In this document: in pieces, positions 35,457-48,305 of the stretch | Numbering within the stretch: position 1 is the first letter of the stretch | Layout: every line of letters begins with the position of its first letter | Origin: Polytrichum commune | Lineage: Eukaryota; Streptophyta; Polytrichopsida; Polytrichales; Polytrichaceae | Assembly (NCBI GenBank): GCA_950295325.1 | Contig: OX485803.1 | Location: forward strand, 50,299,554-50,363,553 | Direction of reading: 5' to 3' | DNA length: 64,000 bases | Made by a program: the position numbers and the translations under genes | The notes under the pieces: model-generated | Database searches by the model: none | What the model saw: the letters and a program-made list of their open reading frames with translations, nothing else | Told to the model about the DNA's origin: nothing

Positions 35457-36692
35457 GACTCTTGGTTCCGTAAACACGGGAGTCATGGTACATTACTAAC
35501 TTACACCATTTATTCCATCTAGTGTGGGTGCCCCACACAACTTTTCCGCATTCACACCTCATTACACTCTAAACTCCGAAGTATCACACCCGTGGCAACC
35601 AAAGTGCCCATGATATTACGGAGTTTTGTAAGTGTTAACATGGATGCGTGATACTACAGAATTAGTGCAGCATGTGACATTATGGAATAACACAAAGGAG
35701 ATGTGAGGACAAATTTAATTCGTTCTCCCGTCACCTACACTAGTGTGGTTCACTCCACTTGGCCATGACTCTTGGTTCCGTAAACATGGGAGTCATGTTA
35801 CAATACTAATTTACATCATTTATTCCATCTAGTGCGGATGCCCCACACAACTTTTCCGCATTCACACCTCATTACACTCTAAACTCCGAAGTATCACACC
35901 TGTGGCAACCAAAGTGCCCATGATATTACGGAGTTTTATAAGTGTTAACATGGATCCATGATACTACATAATTAGTGTAGCATGTGACATTATGGAATAA
36001 CACAAAGGAGATGTGAGGACAAATTTAATTCGTTCTCCCGTCACCTACACTAGTGTGGTTCACTCCACTTGGCCATGACTCTTGGTTCCATAAACACGGG
36101 AGTCATGGTACAATACTAACTTACACCATTTATTCCATCTAGTGCGGGTGCCCCACACAACTTTTCCGCATTCACACCTCATTACACTCTAAACTCCGTA
36201 GTATCACACCTGTGGCAACCAAAGCGCCCGTGATATTACGGAGTTTTGTAAGTGTTAACATGGATGCGTGATACTACAAAATTAGTGCAGCATGTGACAT
36301 TATGGAATAAAACAAAGGAGATGTGAGGACAATTTGAATTCGTTCTCCCGTCACCTACACTAGTGTGGTTCACTCCATTTGGCCATGACTCTTGGTTCCA
36401 TAAACACGGGAGTCATGGTACAATACTAACTTACACCATTTATTCCATCTAGTGCGGGTGCCCCACACAACTTTTTTGCATTCACACCTCAATACACTCT
36501 AAACTCCGTATTATCACACCTGTGGCAACCAAAGTGCACGTGATATTACGGAGTTTTGTAAGTGTTAACATGGATGCGTGATACTACATAATTAGTGCAG
36601 CATGTGACATTATGGAATAACACAAAGGAGATGTGAGGACAATTTGAATTCTTTCTCCCATCACCTACACTAGTGTGGTTCACTCCACTTGG
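35457..36692 (+). repeat. 310-bp tandem array, four units
   Basis: Units start at GACTCTTGGTTCC at 35457, 35767, 36077 and 36387, exactly 310 bases apart, and differ by few substitutions. Each unit contains an 8-bp stem CATGACTC/GAGTCATG. Each also contains a stretch (from ATTACACTCTAAACTCC) homologous to the left end of the transposons at 36971 and 41491. Confidence 0.95.
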
Positions 36693-36978
36693 ATTTCCCG
36701 GGCGATTTGGCGGACACATGCACCAACATTCAACAAGTGGCATAAGAAGAAGAATAAGAATAAGGTGACACTCCACATGTTGACACATGGTGCAATGCAA
36801 GGGTGTGGGTTGACTTCTTTGGTGGTTTACATTAATGACAAATTTTGTGATATAAGGGAGAGAAATGTGACAATAAGGAGTGAGATTTGAACTACGTACA
36901 TCCTTTCCCTAGGGTTTTGGGATATTAGAGAGTGTTTGACATTATGGGGGATGATATTACGGAGTTTAAGGTGTACAC
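35570..36978 (+). mobile_element. MITE copy A, left part amplified in tandem
   Basis: The left end TTACACTCTAAACTCCGAAG (35571) and the inverted right end GTACACCTTAAACTCCGTAA (36976) form an imperfect terminal inverted repeat. The right third (36800-36970) matches the right third of copies B and C (ATATAAGGGAGAGAAATGTG and following). The 310-bp array occupies its left part. The right end shares the palindrome GTGTACAC (36971-36978) with the start of copy B. Confidence 0.65.
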
Positions 36979-37341
36979 TCTAACCTCCCTAATGTCATGC
37001 ATGTGCCAACCAAAGTGCACGTGATACTAAGGAGGTATGTAGTATCTACATGGATGCATGGTAATAGAGAAGTTGCGTAGCATGTGACATTATGGATGGA
37101 ATAACACAAACTCAACATTGCAATAGTAACCATAATCACGATGCTGACAGTGTGATGCATGCAAGCGTGTGGTTTGAATTCTTTGGTGGATTACTTTAAT
37201 GCCAAAACCCGTGATATATGGGAGGATGATATGACAACAAGGAAGGAGATTTAAATTGAGAAAATCCACTCCCTAGGGCTTTGGGATATAAGAGAAGGAG
37301 TGACATTTAGGAGGGTGATATTATGGATATTAGGGTGTGAC
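36971..37341 (+). mobile_element. MITE copy B, abutting copy A head to tail
   Basis: It begins GTGTACACTCTAACCTCC and ends ATTAGGGTGTGAC. The interior is the same as copy C at 41491-41856, with roughly one change every six to eight bases. It has no coding capacity. Confidence 0.7.
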
Positions 37342-37344
37342 CCG

Positions 37345-40300
37345 TCATTGTGTATATTTATAGCACACTAGATTGTCCTATTGGTGTGGGTGAGAAATCA
37401 ATGTGGAAATAATCAATGTAGACCACTCGAATCATTTCGTCATGGTGGAAATAATGGTTGCGGGGGGGGGGGGGGGGTCAAGAGAGGGAAATTATCGCAA
37501 ACGAGCGTACCTCTCGATCATCCAACGTAAAAGCCTTGAAATCGTATGTAGCATGGAGGTTGTTAGTGTAAGTTTATTTGGCACCGGAATTAACTTCAAA
37601 GACCCCAAATTTGTTTAGTCCAAGTCATTTGAGATTGCTCAATCACAAACCTATAGGGAGTCAAGTTTTTGTGTTGGATACATGGGGAGGTCACTTAATT
37701 GTAAAGTTGAACAACCACGTGCGAACACTTTACATGTAAAAATCCTAGTTTTTACATAAAGCATCACCAAAATGGGTCAAACATTTTTTTAATCTTTATT
37801 TTTCATGAGTGGATATACACGGTATCTATTACATAGTAAAAACATGTAACTAATCTTGATGATTTGTTTTTAAAATAAATCATACCGTTTCTAACTAGAG
37901 TGACTCGGAATTGAACTAAAAAAATTACTACAAAAATGAAGATGACTAAAAATATATAAAAAATACTATCAATGATTATGTATATGTAGAGAAAATATCA
38001 TAAATTTTATAATTATTTATGGCATGTAATATAGGGATAGCAAACTTTGTTTGCATGTGATGTTCAACATGACAACGGAGTGACCTCCCCATGGTTGGAT
38101 AAATGAGAGGTACGTTTGTATGTGATAGTTCCTCTCTCCCACATGAAGTAGTAGCTCAATGACAAACGTACAGTAGCATATAAGAAAAGAGTAAACTATA
38201 GTACATCAATTATTTCCTACAAACACAGTCAATGTGTGCCCCATACTATTTTAAATATATAGAAATTTAGCATGGATTCAACATCAATGTAGGTTCTTGA
38301 GAATTAATGTGATCCACACCAATAGGACAATAGTGTGCACTTGTACAATTGAAACACCCATACATCAAATGAGTATTGTGTGTATATGATAATGTAATTA
38401 TATTATATTTTTATCTTCAGTATCAATTCTATACTTTTGTGGTTCTTAAAATAATTTCAAAACTTCATGTTGATTATATTTCTTTCGGGGGGGATTATTG
38501 GTCGTCCAACAGATAGAAATGCCCATGTGAAGGATCGTAAGGTGTTAGATGATTGAGGTTAGGGCTAGGGTTTAGGGTTTAGGGCCATAGCATATTACGA
38601 ACGTATGCGGACTACGAATCACGAGGCTACCAATCTTAAGACTTAAAGTACCAAGACTAAGAAGGATTGGATATACAAACCATGTTTACAAATGGATAAA
38701 CCATGTCTACATAGCTATGAACCACAACCCGTACAATGAACATCCGGACTATGAGCATCCACACTACAAGTCTATGTAGCACGAGGTATAGTGAGGAAGG
38801 AGTAGGCCACCCTTCACCCCTTAACCCTTATGATCCAAGAGGATTTTCTACATTTTCAAGGATATGTTTAATACGAGATCCGCAAAGCTTGGTGTGTGAG
38901 ACATGGATGAAGCAAAGTTATTATACAAAATCAAAGATCTCATCCATATATATATATACTTGAATCTTCATGTTGTGTTTAAGTATGTCTAGACATATTT
39001 TAAAATTTTGGATTTTTGAGTTGTTTCAAATATGTGATAGGATCCTATGATACACTTCTGATATACCTAAATTTATGAACAATATGTGAATCCTCGGTGA
39101 TTACTTGAAGTTTATGTTGTTAAAATATGATTAAAAATAGGAAAATGTTAAATATATAAAGTAATTTTGGATATTGAAAATACAATCAAGACAACTGCTA
39201 CAATTATCATTATCAACTCTACATATTCTATCAGAGAATCTTACCATACAATCCTATAGTAGGATCCAATGATGGAATTCAACATGTTGTAATTTTGGAC
39301 TTGGACTTAGTTCTTCTCTATAAGGTTGTTGTTGTGAATACTCTATTTTGACTTAGAAGATATTACTCTGAAAATCATCTTAAACACATGTCTCATTGAA
39401 CGTGCAAAAAACGTTCTCAATGCATAAAAAGTCTTTTGTAAACATGTATGCATTATCAACATATAGATATTTAGAGTTCAAATTGAGAGGTACCTCAAAC
39501 ATTTTCACTTGTTTGAGTATATAACTAAGATTTCATATTATATATGATGAGGTGTTGAAAAAGGAAGATTTTTCACCATAATTTCTTATCAAGATTCATA
39601 TCTATTTTGGGTGTTTGGGTATTGACATTACCAATCACAAGTAAATCGTAATTGCCATAATTTGAAAATTTGAGAATCCTTGTGTCGTGGTAAATGATAA
39701 ATTGGTATAGTGTGTTACACATCTTTCAAGATGCAAGTAAAATAAGATCAAAATGCCTCACAAGTTGAGATGAAGTTTGATTTGCTCACAATAAGTTGGT
39801 CAATTGGACCAAGTGGACTTACATACAGTGTATGAAACTCACTTATGACTACTAACAGTTGCCTAGACTAAAATTGCGGCAACATATCTTATGTTGATCT
39901 TGTGTATAGCTATGCATTATCAAATTCTCCTATTTTTTTTCATGAATTTCAGAAGGGGAGGTAACGGAAAGTCACTTTAATACTAACTATTCCATGGATC
40001 AATGTATCAAGGAGCCTACATTTCATGCATAGCAAGCTTGTTTCCACCATGAGATCCACCATTGTTGACATTGAAGGCACGCACGTGCATGACAATTTCT
40101 TTAATTCCAACAATGTGTTGCCACCAAACAATCATCAACCAAAATAAGATAAATCTACAACATAAACTTCACAAAAACAAGGTTACCCTCAATTAACACA
40201 CAAAGCATATCCACAAACTTATTAAACTTATAAATACAATATTCATTATTAATAACATTTTAATATGAATGTAATCTTATTTATGCAATTTTATCTTAAA

Positions 40301-41485
40301 TGTGATGCAACTCTTATAAAGAAACATTATCTAGCTCAATTTAGCACCACACTTGGCCAACATGAGAAGGATAGGTTGATCATATGGCTCATGCTATCTA
40401 CACAACATGTTCTCATTACACAACTTTGATGATCATATGTCAGATGAGATAATTTGGCCTCAAGTGATTCATCTAGGAATAAAACATCCCTTTGACACAT
40501 TCAATCAAGTTTCGATGCATCGAGGTATCATTATTTTATTTTATGTAATATAAAGGGAAGCATGCAACTAACCTGTGAATATTTTAGGATGAAATGAAAG
40601 CACGTCCATACCACACACTATGTTACATAAACATCATCTATTATAAGGCTCTAAGGGACTCCCCCGATGTTCAACCCAACTCACTTCTTTGAGAAAGTAA
40701 ACGTTATTCAGGAAGGCAAAAAATAGGTGACAATGTGTTGCAGTTAGAGCATTAGATTGCTTGTGATCTTAGGTTTGTGAAGGTTAGAGGTACATAAATG
40801 AATAAGGTTTGAATTTGGACTTGCAAGTATTGGACGGAGTGTTTCTAGTGCTTGAATGCATATTTGATGCAATTGACTGTTAATTTGAGGTGGTTGAATG
40901 CATTTGTGCATATTTGAGGGTATTGAAGGTCATTTGAGTGGATGGAGGGTGTAATGGCACGTTTGAGTTGAAAATGGCTTGATTTGAGTTGTTTGAGGGT
41001 GCAATAATACATTTAAATTGAAGAGAGTCTAATTTGAATGGTTTGAAAATGCAAAGGCGTATATGAATTGAAGAGGCCCCGATTTGAGTCGTTTGAATAT
41101 GCAAACGTACATTTGAGAGTAAAAATGTTTACTTGAATGGATTAAAGGTGCAAATGCAAAGGCACATTTGAGAGTAAGAAGGCTTATTTGAGAGCAAGAA
41201 CCTCATTTGAGTTCAAGAGGATCTAATTTGAGTGGATTAAGGATCCAAAGGCACATCTTGAAAGCAAAAGGACGTGATTTGAGTAGATTGAGGTACAAAA
41301 ACACCTTATAGAGCAAAAGAACCTCACTTGAGTGAATCTATGTCCGGGAAGAACCGGTGGTTAGTTGCAGTGATGGCCCATGGGAACTCTTCCACATAGT
41401 CTAAAGAGTGGATCAGGTTGTGCATGGGGAGAGGCCCTAAGGGGCTACATCCACATGCACCTAGCTCTGGCCTTGGTGAGTAGGC
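37345..41485. other. Long intergenic stretch without recognised gene
   Basis: 37345-37553 continues the duplicated segment shared with 41860-42139. A 16-base G-run lies at 37462-37477. Two TTTAGGG units, telomere-like, lie at 38571-38584. 40860-41320 is built from loose ATTTGAGTGGATTGAGG-type repeats. The remainder is AT-rich without informative ORFs. Confidence 0.5.
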
Positions 41486-41490
41486 CACCC

Positions 41491-41856
41491 GGTACACTCT
41501 AACCTCCATAATATCATGCATGTTGCAACTAAAGTGCACGTAATATTAAGGAGGCATGTAGTGTTAACATGGATGTGTGGCGATAGAGAATTAATGTAGC
41601 ATATGATATTATGGAATAACACAAAGTCAACATTGCAATACTGATAAAAATTATAATAATGGCAATGTGATTTGTGTAAGCATGTGGTGTGAATTCTTTT
41701 AGTGGATCACTTTAATGCCAAAACTTGTGATATATGGGAGGAAAATGTGACAACAAGGAAGGAGATTTAAATGAGAACATATGTTTCCTTGGGGTTTGGG
41801 GATATAAGAGATGGAGTGACATTAACGAGGTGATATTATGGAGGTTAGGGTGTAAC
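41491..41856 (+). mobile_element. MITE copy C with ~25-bp terminal inverted repeats
   Basis: The left end GGTACACTCTAACCTCCATA and the inverted right end GTTACACCCTAACCTCCATA are both followed by ATATCA. At 366 bp and non-coding, this is the best-preserved termini of the family that also seeded the 310-bp array. Confidence 0.8.
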
Positions 41857-41953
41857 ATGTCATTGTGTATATTTATAGTACACTAGATTGTCCTATTGGT
41901 GTGGGTGGGAAATTAATGTGGTCCACTCGAATCATTTAGTCTTGGTGGAAATA

Positions 41954-41956
<3 letters not shown>

Positions 41957-41990
<34 letters not shown>

Positions 41991-42006
41991 GGGGGGGGGG
42001 GGGGGG
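41957..42006 (+). repeat. TG microsatellite followed by a 16-base G-run
   Basis: About 17 TG dinucleotides run into TT and a G-run inside the segment shared with 37.3-37.55 kb. The other copy has only the G-run. Confidence 0.9.
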
Positions 42007-42139
42007 AGGCAAGACCTTGAGTCTCCCCTAAGTCATCCTAGAGACTTTTTGAGAACACATAAATGTAGAGAGGGAATTATCGCGTACGAGAGTACCTCTC
42101 GATCATCCAATGTAAAAGCTCTTGAAATCGTATGTAGCC

Positions 42140-44850
42140 GGATAGGCATGTAGGACCCTTAGCATGTGAGACTTGGCCCTATGAAATTAGTAGATTGTAT
42201 GACATTTTTTACAATTATTGTATTTAGATTGTCTATCAGTGTTTCATTCTTAGATTGATAAAATAGAAGAAGCATGGGAGACCTTCAATAAACTAAGAAT
42301 TAGCAAATACAAGCAATGTCTTCATGGCAGTGACTTTATTTTAAAGCCCGCCACTTGGCAAAGAATGTTTAATTCAGGCAAGACGGGTTAACCTCCCATA
42401 TGAATAGTGGACTAAGTCAAACTTGCCAATCCACCCATTTGAGCGGGTTATCAACCCATCTCATATTGGGGCCAAGTTCCTTCTTTTACGTGGGAAGACT
42501 CCCAAGCCACCCATATGAGAGGGGCCAGGTGCACATGGCCGTGGCCTCTAAGGTATAGGGATGTTGTTTTGTGAAGTAGCTTCTCATTTCCAATAATAAA
42601 ATTTGCATATGCGTATTAGATAAGACAACAACGAACAATATAAGGTAGATGAGGTTTAATGTGAACACCTCCATCTCTATGGAATCACCCAACTCATGGA
42701 TTCAAGCATTAGAAGCTTGAGCATGTTAGCAATTACAGATCATGACCAAAGGATTTGAAATGGTTGAAATTGGAGTTGAGGAAGGTGTTGATCTAGGCTT
42801 CGAAATTAAAGATTCTTTGCCTCCCAATCTGGTGTTATAAGGGGAGCTCTTTTATTGTTCAAAGTTATGTAAGTGGATGACGTCATTAGCAGATTCTACA
42901 TGAATTACTTGCCAACACCAAGTTAATGCCAATATTGGTTGTGTCATGTCTCTAAAGTGGTCACGGGTAAGATAAAATTGTTGCGTATTGGCTTTTCATT
43001 ATAGAATACTCACAATACAAGTTTGTTGGCACACAACCACATGTTGCCTCCTAATTTGCTCAAGTTGCCACCTTCTAATTTGCCACCTCATGCACACAAA
43101 TCAAGCATGTCATAACTCGGTGGATAGCACTCCTAATTATGGAGGATGACGGGTGTAGTTTAATTTTGTGAAGGTGATTAAGGGTTAGTTTTCATGTAGG
43201 CCACTCATCCATCAATTTCTAGTGGAAATGTAAATTCCACCATGTAAAATCTACATTTCCACTAGAATATGGTGGGTGAGCGGCCTACATGGAGACGAAC
43301 CCTAGCCTAAACATCATCAAGGTGACAACTAGATTGCCGTGTATAATTCACCCAATGAATTAGAGCAGTTGTACCGCCAATTAGGAGCCAAAAATAAGTG
43401 TCCAATTAAGGAAGTTAACCAAATTATCCTCACCTACCTTACAATGGGGTAATCAAAGAATAGTGATCCTCATAATCCTAGATGTTCACACTAGAGAAAA
43501 ATATTGCCTCTTCATGATGTATACTATGTATGTTGATGCCTCAAATAATACCCTTTCTTACACTCACGTTAGTTCGTACGTGGTATGAAGAGTCCACCCC
43601 TTGGGCATATTCATGACCCTAAACATATGATCGTTTGGGTGAGACATTAAAACTACACATGTGTCATGTTAATTAGAAATGTCTTCATGACTTGTTATGT
43701 ATAGCAACAACAATTGACACTTCATGACTCTCTAGTTGCCACCCAATGTTTGTCAGACAACTATTATGGGTGGATGATGAACATTGTGGGCCACACTAAT
43801 TAATCATATCCTTTAGTGTAGCACACCTAAAGTGAGGTTAAGGCATTATAAGGATACCGTAAGGGGTTCTTTATTTCGTCTTTATATGTGTTGGAATGTA
43901 TTGTCCACATGGATGCACTGTGGGTATGAGCAAATTTGAGCATGACATTTGGCAAAATTTGAGGGGAAAATAATTATTTGTGTCAAAATGGAGAGCTCTT
44001 CGTGGTATAAGAAAAGGAGGGATGAGGAAGTACATGCACATGTCTAAACTTTTATTTGTAACTTACCCCCTAGAGTATTTTGGAATGATTCAACTTACAT
44101 AGCTACTACATATGCAATTTGGTGTGTGTTACTATTTGGAGTTACGCAATGCAATAAGGTCTTATTTAGGAGTTCAAATTTTTTACTAACGAAAGTTCAA
44201 TAGGTTGTTTAAGCATTATAGAACACGAATGATTTTGCTTGGTAAAATTCAAATCCTCATTAAATGATTATAGGATTGCGAATATAGTAGGTAGGTAGTT
44301 GGTTCGGCACAGTTGTGCCAAATAATTATTTAAAGTGCCAAAAATCAGTCTGACACTTCAAAATAATGATTTTGAAAATTCCAACACCTTTCCAATGGCT
44401 ATCACAATTAAGGTTAGTTCACAAATACCCAATCAATAGTGTTCAAGTGTTCACAATACAATTTACATTAGATGTACATTTTAGTATATAAGTCCTTCCC
44501 ATGAGGTGTCCACAATCCATGTGTTAAATATAGACTTGAGAGATGAAGCCCATGTAGTCCTCTTGTATGTATTTGTCCATATCTTTTGTATAACAACTTC
44601 AAATTGTAGTTTTGTTGTTGTTGTTGGAGGTGGTACTATGTTTGAATGTCTAAGTTTTATTAGTTTAACACAACTCCAATTTTTTCCCCTTCTTCTTAGC
44701 ACAATCGAGCTCCGAGAATATGTTCAAACACAATTTCTCTTCAAACCTTCTCACTTCTTGAAACTTTGTTGAAATTTGTTCATATCTTTTACACAAGATT
44801 TTCAAATCACAAAGTTATATTCTTGGACGTAGTACTTTGTTTGTACCAAC
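42140..44850. other. Intergenic; one foldback at 43181-43303
   Basis: Apart from the foldback no gene or element could be recognised. The ORFs are short. Confidence 0.5.
43181..43303. mobile_element. 123-bp foldback element
   Basis: The arms pair for about 55-60 bases with few mismatches. The left reads AGGGTTAGTTTTCATGTAGG and the inverted right AGGGTTCGTCTCCATGTAGG, and both continue through TCTAGTGGAAATGTA. The whole element would fold as one hairpin. Confidence 0.85.
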
Positions 44851-44857
44851 ATCCTCT

Positions 44858-45244
44858 AAGGTAGGGGTGGCTATTTCCGTCCAAATTTCAGATGTGCCTA
44901 GTTGGGATGCTGAAACTATTTTTTTATAAATTTTGAGCGCTCCGCAAAGCTGGTGCAAGAGCAACTATGAAAAAATCAAAAATTTCCAGCATGTTTATGA
45001 TTTCCTACAAAATTTTAAAGGAAACCTTGTAGAGTGACCAACACTTGCACACAGGGTACGTGGTATATCCACAGGGTGGATTTCTAAAACCGACCGCTGG
45101 CAGCCAATGAAATGTTGGTAGCGTTGTGAACGGTAAAAGCACCTTGATAGGTGCTTTTGCAAACCCATGTAAAAGCACCTAAAAAGGTGCTTCCGACATA
45201 GGGGTCGACTTTAGGACCCGCACGGAAATTGCCACCCCTACCTT
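44858..45244. mobile_element. hAT-type MITE
   Basis: The ends are AAGGTAGGGGTGGCTATTTC on the left and AAGGTAGGGGTGGCAATTTC as the inverted right end. TAGGGGTGGC is a common hAT terminal motif. Inside, GTGCTTTT/AAAAGCAC blocks at 45135-45200 form a smaller hairpin. No 8-bp target duplication is evident and no coding capacity remains. Confidence 0.75.
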
Positions 45245-45983
45245 ACTTGGACACAATTCCAAATAAGTGCATCTTCTATGTGAAATTGAGGTCCAAAAAT
45301 TTATGAACGACATAGATCAAGTTCTTAGTACATAGTCTTGCAATATCATGTTAACTCAAATTCTTTGCGATGATTAAGACCAACTTGGTATATAATGCGA
45401 ACCCCTCCTTTATATAATGCATAACCTACAATGGTTTATCAACACTACATAAGCTGATGTAGAATGAGAATCCACCATATTCCAAAATAAGCGTAAGATG
45501 AATTAAACCAATTCTAGCAAAACTATGTTTATCATGTTCAAAATCATCTGACATTTATTTTTAGAATTAGGTTATGCGTGACCGGCTATCAACATACGAT
45601 AGTAACACAGACTCACTCTATGAGATTAATCAGTGTTGTAATAATATAGGGAAGGTACAGCTCACGTTGACACATAGAAAGATAGAGTTGCCGCAAAGTA
45701 AGATTCCACATCGATCGGGTGGTGATAAGTTATTCCTAAGTTATTTAAACCATGCCTCAGCAGCGTTTGTTGACTTTGGAAATAATGTGGATAATAACTA
45801 GAGTGGACCGTCAAACTTGTTTGAAAAATCGCTCAAATTGAGCAAGTGCGGTGCAACATGATGGTGCCACATAATGAAGTAGACAAGTGGCGTGATGCAT
45901 TAAAAGATCAATTGGTGAGTTGGCATGATCTATATTAATGACTTGTTGTTCCCATCACAAGTGAAGTGGTGCCACTTAACTTA

Positions 45984-46490
45984 TGGCTGCTTCACACTAA
46001 CTTATGGCCGTCCAAGTCGAGAGGCCGTGGGATTGAATGGTCCATCTTTGTCGAGAAAGCCAAATGAATGGGCTGAAAATACATAGCCAGTAAATTATAT
46101 AGGAATTGGAGCCTTCAGCCAGGCGTAGCGTGAAGTTTCTAAGGCCAAGCCCAAAGTCCAAACTTATTCCTAGCATCCTGTTTTATTCCCTGCCCAAACA
46201 ACTCCTCCAATTTAACAACCAAGATCTTGTCACTTTTGGTTTTTTTTATGAGAAACGATCGACGGCATGTCGACTATAGTTTGGGTTTTCATTCATGTTT
46301 GACCCAAACTTCCTTTGAGAGTCCGTCGCCTTGGTAAAAAAATACAGCCATGTAGGCATTTTGGAGAGTGATGACCTTTGGACTTTGGTCTCTAGTGTGA
46401 AGGGTCGAGAGGCCGAATTCTTGGTTTCTTGCAGTCTGATTGGTGGAAATCAACAGCCTCTCGACCTTCGGCCATAGTGTGAAGCGGCCC
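45984..46490. mobile_element. PIF/Harbinger (Tourist-like) MITE with TTA target duplication
   Basis: TTA occurs at 45981-45983 and 46491-46493. The left end is TGGCTGCTTCACACTA and the inverted right end GGGCCGCTTCACACTA, followed in both by ATGGCCG and GTCGAGAGGC (the left copy has a short ACTTA-like insertion). At 507 bp it is non-coding. A 3-bp TTA duplication is the Harbinger signature. Confidence 0.75.
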
Positions 46491-46687
46491 TTAGAGCATT
46501 TCATGCTCTGATTATGGTGGAGTCATGTAATAAAGCAATAAGGTTCTTATTCACTAATATTACACGTATCCACACATATCTTAACCCCTATATTAATTTA
46601 CATATGATTTAGTGTGGCTAACCCAAAAATACAAAATACAAAAAAGAAAAAGAACTTCGATCTTCGTGCATAGACATGAATGAGAGC

Positions 46688-48295
46688 AGTGTCTATGTTT
46701 GACAAATTTCATGTGACGTTCAACCTCAAATCCAAAGTGTCACGTGACGTTTTCAAAAGCAAAAATGAATGTCAATTGACATCTACATTTTATTCCAAAA
46801 TGTCACCTCAATTTTTGGCTTACACAATATTTTAGAAAACTAATATTTTGAATAATAAAAAACAAACTTGATTTGTAACCAAAAAAAAACTATCAATTGA
46901 GCGTAAATATCCTTCAGTCTCACATGTTTCTCCAAATGTTGAAGATGGTAGCCCAATCCATTGCATCCACTTCAAGCCCACAAAGAGAAACCCGCATAAG
47001 AGCATCAAGGGTCTTCAAGTTCAACCTATTGCGCAAGTTGCTTTTGATTGCATTTTGTTTGGAAAATCCTCTCTCACAAATAGCTATACTTGATGGAATG
47101 AGTATAATTTTTTGCCAAAGTTGCATAAGTTTAGGCCAATTTGTGTGCCATTCCAAATTGCTACCACATATGCGCCAAGCCTCAAACATCGTTTTGTTCT
47201 CACACTCATGTCGAAGTGTTTCTGTAAATTCCAATAGTTCTCCCTTACACATGCCACTCTCTTTTTCAGTGTATTGAAACTTCAACAATATCATTTCGAG
47301 CCACAATTCGGTATTTGTGATTCGGTCACTATCATCGCTTGGATAATTACGAGGGCTAAAAAGTTTGGCCGCATTGAATATTGGAAGGTCTGGGAAACGA
47401 TCGTTCAAAGCATGAACAACTCTTTGCACATAAGATGCACCCAACAATACGCATTGTTGTAGTTCATTGGGCCTATCGGTTGCCAATGCATGAATAATAC
47501 GATCTCCTGTATTATTTTCATAACTCAATTGAAAATTTTCTGTAGATTCCCTCTGGAATTTTCCCAACTTCTTGCTTGTATGACCAAACATAGGACCATT
47601 CCCGGATAAAAAATGACGTGATAAACAATCACAACTTCATAATTACAGGTTAATTATCCCAACAGAACAATTCACTCTGGAACAAAGTGCGCTACAATCA
47701 ATCCTAACCGAAAGCAAGCGCTGATCTTCGTGCCACTTCTGCGTCATTTTTGCAATAAGAAGCCTCTCCAGCTCCAAGAAAGCTCAAAGGGATTCAGATG
47801 CTTTCAACAAGGGAGCTTTGCGATTCAAAGGGAATTGCTCAAAACAACTTTGGTTGAAAGCAAGAAAAACTCACATTGGTTGGAAGCAAGAAAAAACTCA
47901 TATGGAGTGGAGGATGTGCAAGCACCACGGTGATACAAACATTTGCCTCGCCATGTTCCTAGTTAGTCTTGCTCTCCGATCACCGTCTTAGCTCCCGGTT
48001 AGAAAGGAAATTGCAAGAGCAAAGTTGAACTTAAGTATGTGAGTGAGTGTAGGAAGTTCTCCTACTATTATGGGTTATGTTTTCCGGATACTTGAGCTGC
48101 ACTTTATAGTACTCAAGTAATACGTGTCATTTCAATTTATAGTGTGTCAATTGACGTGTGGTTTTTTTCTTCACAAGTCACAGTACGTGTCAATTTCTAG
48201 ATTGTGCGTGTCAATTGACATGCATTTTTTTTTTGTGCAAATTTTTGCGTGTCAAAAGAGAAAAACTTGCAAAAACTTTGTCAAACATATACATT
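46688..48295 (-). mobile_element. Internally deleted hAT element with direct-repeat flanks
   Basis: GAATGAGAGC occurs at 46678-46687 and again at 48296-48305, directly flanking the element. The ends are AGTGTCTATGTTTGACAAA (left) and AATGTATATGTTTGACAAA (inverted right). At 1.6 kb it is too short for a full transposase and contains only the C-terminal domain ORF. The flanking match is 10 bp, where hAT elements normally duplicate 8, so two bases are either chance or belong to the site. Confidence 0.8.
46920..47591 (-). pseudogene. hAT transposase C-terminal fragment, 223 aa
   Basis: The C-terminal third reads as a hAT dimerisation domain (IPSSIAICERGFSKQNAIKS, then NLRNRLNLKTLDALMRVSL). The BED finger and most of the RNase H-like core are missing. 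The ORF starts close to sequence without further transposase similarity, so this is an internal-deletion derivative. Its family differs from the 19-21 kb transposase. Confidence 0.8.
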
Positions 48296-48305
48296 GAATG
48301 AGAGC

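Noticed and set aside
38571-38584. Telomere-like TTTAGGG units
   Set aside because: Only two perfect units; too short to call an interstitial telomere.
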